The position numbers were made by a program, and so were the translations under genes. From positions 32,548,299 to 32,612,298 of the forward strand of contig CM055110.1 of assembly GCA_029204225.1 (NCBI GenBank): DNA of 64,000 nt, read 5' to 3'. The notes beneath the pieces were generated by a model, which worked only from the letters and a program-made list of their open reading frames with translations, was not told the DNA's origin and did not search any database. Each line of letters starts with the position of its first letter. The first letter of the stretch is position 1. The stretch comes from Diphasiastrum complanatum (Eukaryota; Streptophyta; Lycopodiopsida; Lycopodiales; Lycopodiaceae). Of the stretch, positions 56,340 to 64,000 are shown in pieces.

Positions 56340-57720
56340 CTGACCAATAGAGACTTTGAGTTATGTTGAGCTTACAAAACTTAAATAGATCAAATTTGGT
56401 GCCACTCGGGAAAGCCAAAATTTGATGCTAACGTGCTACTTTGCGACTTGTCATCTAACATGGCTCATCAAGTGATCAAACTCAACCTATCCCAACTCTA
56501 GGACATTAAGATAGCTCGACTTCAAGCCCTTTCAATGAAATTTATCCCTATCACACAACATAATTGAAATTCACTATGCATCTTAGGGAAAAAGTTCATT
56601 GGTGGTGCTTGTCACTCTAGATTTCTCATAAAGTGATTAAGTTTGAGAATATAGCTCAAAGTTGATGTCTAGTATCACTCACGATAGAGAGATTTTGGAC
56701 CTTATCACTCAATATTACCCACTGAGTGGTCAACAAGAAATTCAAATGGCTTGAATCTGATCCTACATGCATCGAATGATCAAAATTGACTAATACTGAG
56801 ATCAGTCAATTTTGATTGGTCGATGGAATTGACCTCTATGTCATGAGATAGTTCAAAGTTCAAATCTATCTCGGGATAGCTCAATTTTAGCCCTTGTCAT
56901 TGAAGATTTTTCATAGCATGATTGAATTCGGAGAATTACAAGCCTGCAAAAAATGAATAGCTCAAGTATGATGTTTATCACTTGAGGTAGCTCATGTTTG
57001 ATCTAATAGATTGTGTTTGATCAAATTAGATGTCTACCACTTGAGATGGCACAATTTGATGTTTTTCACTCACAGTAGCTTGCAATTTTGGTCCTAATAT
57101 TCCACATAGTTCATTGAGTGATCAAACTCGAGTGATCTTAAATTTATAACATTCAGATTACTCAAGTTTGATCCATTGTCGATAAAACTGGTCCCTACTA
57201 TTTGAGATAGCCGAAAGTTGATGTTTATCATTTGACATAACTTCAATATGATGCCTACATGCAAGAAGTCTCAATTTTGTTCCTCGTCAATCATCACTCG
57301 ACATTGAGTGTTTAAATTAGAGGAATCTCGAGTGTAGGACATTCATGTACATCGGTCGAAATAGCTCACGTTTGATGCTTATGCTGTGATTTTTGTCCTT
57401 ATCATTGGACATAGATCATCGAGTAACTAAACTGAACCAATTTCAATGTTAGAACATTCCAATTACTCGAGTTCGATCTCTCATGGATAGAATTGGTCCC
57501 TATCACTTGAGATAGCTAAAACTATTGTCTACCACTTGGCATGGCTAATTGAGTGATCAAATTAAACCAATATCAAGTGTAGTACATTCAGATTGATTCA
57601 GTCAGACTCTCTATCAGTTGCATTGAATCACATTACACATGATAGATCAAATTTGATGTCCATGACCAAGATAGCTCATTTTTCGCCCTTATAAATTGAA
57701 ATTTTCCCATATTGTCTCTT
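56340..57720 (+). repeat. Degenerate satellite-like repeat, block 4
   Basis: Same phrase family as 48334-50990; 56360-56582 is a recognisable copy of about 49605-49800 ('ttgagcttacaaaact'). The part from 56859 is also within duplication copy 2. Confidence 0.85.
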
Positions 57721-59288
57721 AACAATAGGAGACTGAGTGAATAGTTTCCATTGAACCAGGTGCTCAATGATATTGCAATGACTCAATAATTTGACATGGC
57801 TTGTTGAAAGCCTAGAAAATGGGCTTGGTTCAAGCTGGCTTGAGGAAGTTGCCATGTGAGCAAATTCTGCAAACAATGACAAAGAACTATGGTCAAAAGC
57901 AACAAATGGTTATTGAAGGTAGCAACGCGTGGAAGACCTGTTTAGTAAGAATAGTGGTGAGGTCTTGTCACATACACCCCCCAATAAGTTGTCGGTCAGG
58001 GGATCATCCGAACATATCTGTTGAGACGTATCTTGAGGCAGAATCAATCGAGAAGCAAGAGGGAGGCCAAGAGAAATCTGCTGTCACCCTCAGCCCGCCA
58101 TCGCTTGTGTGTGAAGGCAATCCTAATGATGCACATGGGTCGTTGTCTCCCACTGCCATCATCGTAATCTTCCTTGCAGTTGAAAATTCTAATATGCTTT
58201 ATAGTTTCGAAAATGAGGTTCAAACTTACACCCAAAAAAAATGCTCAAACTTGGACCCCAAAAAATGCTCAAACTTAGGAACCCAAAAATTCCAACTATA
58301 CGATTGGCCCGGTGACAACATTAATTAGCACCAAATTTTTTTGGCGCTAACTTCGCTCTATCCCTCCTTCATTTTCCTCTGCTCTAACATCATGCTAACA
58401 ATGCTCTCTCCCTCCCCCTAATTCGTCTTTATGTGCTGCATCACGTGCTTTCCGTAGCTTCTTTACACACTAAATGGAGTTTAGACAAGGTATGAGACAG
58501 TGTATCCATGTGTAGAGTTATCAATAGCAATTCTATGAATAGTTGGTCCATGCTTAGGACTCTATTCTAGGTGAATCTATGTATAGGAAACTTAGGGCTA
58601 TGCACGACTATGTGTCCAGGTTGATTTTGGCTCTACATATTGAGGCCAAACTCGCCCTACTCCTCATTGTAGTCATTGATTCATTGCCAGCTACGTCTTC
58701 TTGGTACCTTAGCTGAAATAGATTTTCAGGGAACTAAAAATTCTAAGGAGAGAAGGGTGGAAATCAGAGGTAGTACGTGTGATTGGGAAATGTATTTTGC
58801 AATTAGTATTTTAGGTAATTCCCAGTAAATAATTGCTTAACACCGATTATTAATTTCCTGGACTAAATTCAATTAATTGAATTAATAAATGTTATCTTTG
58901 TAACCATTGAGTTATCTGCAATTTTGGATGTCAATTGTGATGTTAGAAGTGGAATCTGATACGTGGATTACATTGGATCTGTTAGTTGACAGAAGCTTGT
59001 CCCTAGATTTGATGCATCAATAGGGGATTCGAAGCTTATTCATTGACCAGAAAAGATCAAAATCCAATGTGGAACCATGTTAATTCTTCTTTTTAAGTCA
59101 CATGGTCAGATGTGGATTTGTGGTATCCATCTGATAGGCATGCCAATCATCCAAATAAATGGATTCTCTAGTGTTTGGAAACAAGAGATAATATCCTATA
59201 TGGATTATAGGACAACAGATGATCAAAGGATCTCTAGAATATCAAATAAGGCAGTCACAGAGTTTTCTGGAAGGAAAAGCTGATGGTA
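56859..59288 (+). repeat. Segmental duplication, copy 2 (2.43 kb)
   Basis: Direct copy of 8210-10788. It lacks the segment at 9735-9935 and has a few small indels (for example 'tggaaggaaaagc' retained at 59268, missing in copy 1). Here both flanks continue in similar DNA (satellite on the left, leader-like on the right), suggesting this is closer to the original context. Confidence 0.9.
57819..58328 (+). CDS. Conserved unidentified ORF in duplication copy 2
   Basis: 169 codons beginning MGLVQAGLRKLPCEQILQTM, collinear with 9170-9544 and open 45 codons further, through repeats of a K-K-C-S-N-L-D-P-K type (from 'aaaaatgctcaaacttggac' units). No known domain. It may be a transcribed repeat product or chance; the shared open frame is the only argument for coding. 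Confidence 0.25.
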   Translation: MGLVQAGLRKLPCEQILQTMTKNYGQKQQMVIEGSNAWKTCLVRIVVRSCHIHPPISCRSGDHPNISVETYLEAESIEKQEGGQEKSAVTLSPPSLVCEGNPNDAHGSLSPTAIIVIFLAVENSNMLYSFENEVQTYTQKKCSNLDPKKCSNLGTQKFQLYDWPGDNIN

Positions 59289-61210
59289 TGGGACATCAGT
59301 CATTTTGGAAAGGAAATTCTAGGACTGTAAAGATCTGATGATCAATGGTGTGTTTTAGTACCTAGTCGTGATACGGGAAAAAAGAAAACCATTCGATCAA
59401 ATGTGGGCTACTTTGGAAAAATTTGAGGTTTAATCTAGATCCTAATATGGTATCTCATTATTTACAAAATCAGAGGCCCTGAAATCTATTTCTCACTTTC
59501 TTAATTAATCATTTACTTCCTAGTAATTTCTCGAATATAAGATATCATACTGATTTATATGATTCTTTCCAGCATGAAGTTATTCTTCTAAAAGAATGTT
59601 AGGTCATATAAATTACTACTTGTGTAATAGACTTGGAATTCAGATAAATTCTAAGGTTAAAATATTTCAATTTTTTAAACCTAGAATATCTCTATTGCAT
59701 AAATGGATTTCGAATGGAATAGTAGTTTCTATCACTCAGATTGAAAATATTTGAAGGAGAAGTCATGTTTGTAATGAAGTGAATCCTTTACTGGAAGCAC
59801 TTATTATTGACTTTTCTTGAATTTGGATATTTTCATATATCATCTTTCCAGTTAACTTTTATTGAAATCTATAATTGCTTTAAAAGGAGAGGTGAAGTGA
59901 TGGGATAAAATTCTATTTGGGAATCTGTTGGTTGCATAATTTTTGGAAGAGAACCAGATGTGGTATAGAAATGAGTTTTGGTCTGAAAGTAATTTCGGAT
60001 AGATTCAGAGTAAGATACCTAATTGGAACTTTTCGAGTAAGAGGAATTCTCTAGGGATTGTGTGGACAATCTGGTTCTAGAACAAGTTTGATATTTGAAT
60101 CATTATCTATAAGTAGTACAATGAAAGATCAAAGGTTACTAATTCCATTTTGATTGGAATAGAAGTAAGTTTGATCAGAATTTAAGTCTAAGAGTTCTGT
60201 ATTGGATCAACCTAATCTTAGTTTGAGTACTAGCACCAGAAAGGGGTTGATTGAGTGAAAGAAATTATGCTATTAGAGGTAAGTTGGATTGAAAAAACTG
60301 TTGAGAGTGAATTTTATTCGTCTCAGAGATTTTCTGGATATGTTATTTAGTCATGAGAAATAGAAAATATTTTGTAGCTGAGTTACAAGATCTCAGTGAG
60401 ATATGTGAGTAACATATGTGGGTTTTGGAAGAATCTGCCAGGTAAGAATGTCTTTATGTACTGGGTCATACTGAGATTATTCTCATATGTGCACAATTAA
60501 TCTTGTATGAATATACTATGTAATCCTAGTTACTAAGGTTATCTGGTGCACTTAACCTAGTCGACGAACATAAGCATATGATCAAGTATTGTCTTGACAA
60601 ATACTTGCAAAGTTAACAAATCTTTGTATGGAAGATTTATGGATTAACTTATAAATGATTTGGGTAAGGATCTAAATGTGTTGTCATACTAGTATAATAA
60701 AATTCTTCACCTAGACATTTGAGATTTCTAAATTATTGGCAATTAACATGAGTAGTTGATTACTCCAGGATGAAGTTAATTGGTAAATTGATCAGTATGA
60801 TGTGGTTTCACCAAAAACTGATAGTTTTGAATTATATAGCTTATAAGACGCATGATTAGTAAATCATTTGGGTTCATCAGTTAAAATTATGTGCATTGGA
60901 TATATATTATTTTTGGGATAGAGTATTCCTTAGTTAAGGAATAGACTCAACTCATTTGTGATTGTATCCCAGAGCGCTCAATTGGATAACGAATCATAAT
61001 GAATCCAAGAATAATAACTGAATTGATTTTCAGCAGGACTTTGGGTATCTAGATGTGATTCTGGATTGTAATCTAAAGTTTTTTGTAGTTGAAGATGATT
61101 GTCATTTTGGTATGCATTCAGTCTTTAATTACCAGTTGTTTATAGAACTTGAATCTTGCACTTCAGTTAAAGAATCATGTTTTGAAAGTATTCCTAAATC
61201 CAGTATTTTC
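59289..61210. other. AT-rich unidentified DNA
   Basis: Continues from the duplicated leader-like segment, so it may be a decayed retroelement interior. No frame longer than about 60 codons and no recognisable RT, integrase or gag block. Confidence 0.35.
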
Positions 61211-61911
61211 TGTGAAACTACTGTACTTTAGGACCATAAATGGATCTACAAAAGATCCACAAGAGTGATTGGATGCTTGCTTAACAATCTATCAAAAAAC
61301 TAGACACAAAAAAGTTGATCTAGATTGGCAATTTGACAAACAACAAGCATTAACAATCAAAAGCATTGATAAACATTGAAATCCGATCCCACACGTGTGT
61401 ACTACAGGCTGTAGTACGGCCTTCAACCTGAGAAACAAGTAGAAATTGATTTGGTTTCATTTGGATCACAAAAACTCAATGTACATAGTGAACTAGCTTG
61501 AGATTGCCAATGAGCTCCAAAAATTTTCTTTCTACTCACTATGGAGAGAGGGAATACATACCAAATTCGACTTCCTTCTTGAAGTTAGGTGGATTTCCAG
61601 CATGTAATAAGGAAGTTAACTCACTCTCCTTGACCTAAAATGAAACCCTAGTCTATTTCCTAGAGTTATGCTTGGTAGGTAGCTAGTTGGTCAAATTTTC
61701 ACCTTAAACTTAGGTGTAGGTCCTATAAAGTAGGGATGACCACCAAATAGACATGACCAACTCTCTTGACTTGATCTAACCTACATTAGGATGGGTTTCC
61801 CATGTGGCATCATGGCCTCACATGTGTGGGACCCACTTGTGTACACAATTTACACTATTCTACATGGTTTTTGATCAAGATAGATTTGTCAATTTTTGGC
61901 AATTCTTCACA
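61211..61911 (-). repeat. Copia 3' LTR, CACACGTGTG-rich family
   Basis: Minus strand: TGTGAAGAATTGCC at 61911 after a purine tract, ending ...TAGTTTCACA at 61211. Inverted TGTGAA/TTCACA ends. It contains 'cacacgtgtgt' and 'cacatgtgtggg'. Aligns at its end with 31136. Confidence 0.82.
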
Positions 61912-61925
61912 CTCCTCCTCAAATT
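61912..61925 (-). promoter_or_regulatory. Polypurine tract
   Basis: Minus-strand AATTTGAGGAGGAG adjoining the LTR start. Confidence 0.7.
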
Positions 61926-62439
61926 TAGCTTGATCTATTTACAACTCTCTTGATAGATGAATGAAAGCTTTTAGAAGTGTCTAAAAAATCCAGCTACAAA
62001 CAAGGAACTTTTGAGACTCCAATAGAGAATGATGTCCATGAAGGATCTTTCACCACCTCTTAGAGGATCCCTTACAAGATGTTCCATAAATGTGTCATGT
62101 AGCACACTCCAAAAACTATACATCATGCCAAGCCATGGATTCCAAGGCATTTTGTGCACTTGAAGATACATCAATTAAAATATTAAGTGCATAAATAATG
62201 TTGCCAAAGACAACTTGCCTTGCTTGATCCATATGATTGAGCCTTGATGGCTCCATCTTGATACTCAAGATTCTTCTTGGAGTCCTCGGGTCTTGAGCTT
62301 GATCCTCCACTTGACTTGACTCCAAAACATCAATGAATTGAATAAGATGTTGATCCAAAGGTGCTTCTTCAAGTTTACAAATCTTCCACTCTTGAAAGAT
62401 CACATTTCCACCATTGACAAATTCTTTGGTCGAAAACAA
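61926..62439 (-). pseudogene. Copia integrase-RT linker remnant
   Basis: The minus frame 62439-62116 reads FVNGGNVIFQEWKICKLEEA and QDPRTPRRI, the pattern of the linker after integrase, then AQNALESMAWHD, matching the A-x-x-x-x-x-W-x-x-A-M block at the start of RT. A stop follows and the LTR begins 200 bp later. RT and RNase H are deleted, as in the elements at 18282-18654 and 19117-20592. Confidence 0.6.
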
Positions 62440-64000
62440 GTAGATTCTACAATCTCTACTTGAAGAGCAAAAACTACCATTATTCCTATCATTGAAATAG
62501 GATAATCTTTGGTCCTTACATTGGAATGATCATGCACAAAGCATGTGAACACAAAGATTTCCAAAGCAAATGATGTTTCATCTTTTATGACTCTATTCAA
62601 ACTATTACAAAAATAGTTATCCAATGAAATTGCTTTATCAACAACAAATGTAGATTTCAAAACAGCCCATTTCATTGTCTTGTCAGACAAAGTAATAAAC
62701 ACCATGAATCTTAAAGGTAAGAAACAAGTCACCTCATGTCTACTACTACTTTCCAAAAAGTATTCAAAGATAGTAGACTCTCCAATGCTCACCACCCTTG
62801 CAAGATGCACACTTGAATGGACAATTTGCATGCAATTCGATGACTCGGCCATTGTCATTGAGGACTCCCTTGGAACTCTCATGCTTTGAGGCTGATCCTC
62901 AAGATCTTCCTCCTTTTGATGCTCCTCCTCAATGCAAGCAAGATCACACTTTGCCAAGATCTCCTCTTGAGTGATCTCCTCCTTTGCCAAGCTCATTCTT
63001 TCAAAAGCAACACTAGCTTCCAACTTAAACAATCTTCCATGCTTAAATCCCTTTGCAATGCAAACATCATTCTTCAAGATGAAACAAACACCATGCTTAA
63101 AGTGGACATCCAAACCACTTTCTAAGAGTAAACCAACACTAAGCATATTCTTGGTGATTGATGGTACATAAAGGACATTTTCTAGATCCATGCATTTTGA
63201 GGATTCTAGACACAAAGATATGGTGCCAACACCATCTATCCTACACTCTTCATCATTTGCAGTAAAGACAAACTTTTTAGCATCATTGAATGAGTGTAAG
63301 GTTGAGAAAAAGTCCTTTTCACAAGACATGTGGGAGCTAGCCCCACTGTCGATCCACCAATTGTCTCTTGAATTGCTATTGCTTGTTGGTGAGGATGTAG
63401 ATGCCATCAAGAATACATCTACTTCATCCTCCTCCTCCTCCTTTGCAAGGTTTCCTTGTTTGTCCTCCTCCATTTGTGCTCTTATCCTCTTGTAGCATTC
63501 AGATGCATAATTCCCCTTCTTTCCACAAAAGAAGTATTTTTGCTTTGACTTGTCCTTTGAGCTTGATGCATCATCCTCTTCTTTGGCCTCCTTTGGATGC
63601 TTCTTCTTTCCATTGGTCTTCTTTTTGCCCTTGAATGAGAAATTGGCTTTCTCATCACCATCCTGCAATGACAAGGAACTCATCCTAGATTTTGCATGGA
63701 GCATCCTACACTCTTCAGCCACTAATACACTGTGAAGTTTTTCTATAGTTGGCAAAGTGTCTTGGATGGCAAAACTTTGGACCAAATTTGCAAAGTCATC
63801 TCCTAGACCATTAAGGACAATTTGTACAAGCTCTCCATCATGAATCTTCTCTCCAATGGAAGCCAACTCCCTATTTAGAGACTTGATTCTGAGTACATAA
63901 TCCTGTGCACTCTCCTCACTTCTCCTCATGCTTTGCGAAATTTGATTTCTAAGCATAAGAACTCTAGAAGTGTTGCTAGACTCATAGATTGATTTTAAAG
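62400..64000 (-). CDS. Copia gag-protease ORF with unassigned C-terminus (partial)
   Basis: Open on the minus strand from the right window edge to 62400; the first internal Met is at 63956 but the gag frame (IYESSNTSRVLMLRNQ) continues beyond the window, so the true start is outside. From that Met: gag helices (about 1-90, SAQDYVLRIKSLNRELASIG); a degenerate zinc knuckle (about 140-155, YFFCGKKGNYASEC, lacking the first Cys and the His); protease (about 200-300, WWIDSGASSHMSC with catalytic DSGA, then VLYVPSITKNMLSV). After about residue 300 it has no pre-integrase or integrase and runs about 220 residues of unassigned sequence to the stop. An uninterrupted frame beside a well-formed tract and LTR suggests a younger, non-autonomous element. 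Confidence 0.8.
   Translation of the reverse strand, partial: LKSIYESSNTSRVLMLRNQISQSMRRSEESAQDYVLRIKSLNRELASIGEKIHDGELVQIVLNGLGDDFANLVQSFAIQDTLPTIEKLHSVLVAEECRMLHAKSRMSSLSLQDGDEKANFSFKGKKKTNGKKKHPKEAKEEDDASSSKDKSKQKYFFCGKKGNYASECYKRIRAQMEEDKQGNLAKEEEEDEVDVFLMASTSSPTSNSNSRDNWWIDSGASSHMSCEKDFFSTLHSFNDAKKFVFTANDEECRIDGVGTISLCLESSKCMDLENVLYVPSITKNMLSVGLLLESGLDVHFKHGVCFILKNDVCIAKGFKHGRLFKLEASVAFERMSLAKEEITQEEILAKCDLACIEEEHQKEEDLEDQPQSMRVPRESSMTMAESSNCMQIVHSSVHLARVVSIGESTIFEYFLESSSRHEVTCFLPLRFMVFITLSDKTMKWAVLKSTFVVDKAISLDNYFCNSLNRVIKDETSFALEIFVFTCFVHDHSNVRTKDYPISMIGIMVVFALQVEIVESTCFRPKNLSMVEM

Overview
This window looks like nuclear DNA from a land plant with a large, transposon-rich genome. The evidence is short GT-AG introns, plant-type receptor-like kinase and cytochrome P450 exons, Ty1/Copia elements primed by initiator-methionine tRNA (TGGTATCAGAGC-like sites), Gypsy elements, and TTTAGGG-like telomeric traces. 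A non-LTR reverse transcriptase and a Penelope-like reverse transcriptase are also present, which would fit a gymnosperm, fern, lycophyte or bryophyte better than a typical small angiosperm genome. I cannot name the species. No rRNA, tRNA, CRISPR array or bacterial-type operon was seen. Almost everything is a decayed, nested or rearranged mobile element; only two host-gene fragments are recognisable with confidence. Layout: 1-7 kb holds mosaic Copia remnants, mostly minus strand (integrase, RT and RNase H pieces, gag, LTRs, and one protease piece in the opposite orientation). 8.2-10.8 kb is copy 1 of a 2.5-kb segmental duplication whose copy 2 lies at 56.9-59.3 kb. 10.8-12.9 kb holds a Copia LTR, a non-LTR RT fragment and a second Copia LTR with leader and gag start, all stacked directly upstream of exons of a broken receptor-like kinase gene (12.9-13.6 kb). 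14.5-18.1 kb is a patchwork with a GC-rich, nearly identical tandem duplication at 17.5-18.1 kb. 18.3-24.4 kb is a nest of Copia pieces with several LTRs, including an inverted pair of LTR-containing arms. 24.4-28 kb is unidentified repetitive DNA. 28-37.2 kb carries two Gypsy 5' halves in opposite orientation (plus 28.0-31.1 kb; minus 37.2-34.7 kb), both with a 24-bp tandem array in the leader, separated by a Copia 3' end and other Gypsy debris. 37.2-44.1 kb is dominated by LTR fragments and by low-complexity DNA built from two motifs (TTTTTCGAG and CATCCGACG), with an 860-bp tandem duplication. 44.18-44.88 kb has the first two exons of a CYP85-clan P450. From 46.6 to 57.7 kb lies an old, degenerate satellite-like repeat (recurring phrase 'gatagctcaaatttgatg'), interrupted by a solo LTR with a perfect 5-bp target duplication, a perfect (TC)77 microsatellite and a Penelope-like RT relic between 300-bp direct repeats (51.4-54.0 kb). 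61.2-64 kb is the 3' part of a Copia element whose gag-protease frame is still open to the window edge. There is no pathway linking the genes: the window is a record of transposition, deletion and satellite growth around one kinase fragment and one P450 fragment. The strongest lead is the Penelope-like element, followed by the dispersed satellite, the repeated loss of RT/RNase H from Copia elements, and the phased leader repeats of the Gypsy elements. All identifications are by eye; no database search was run.
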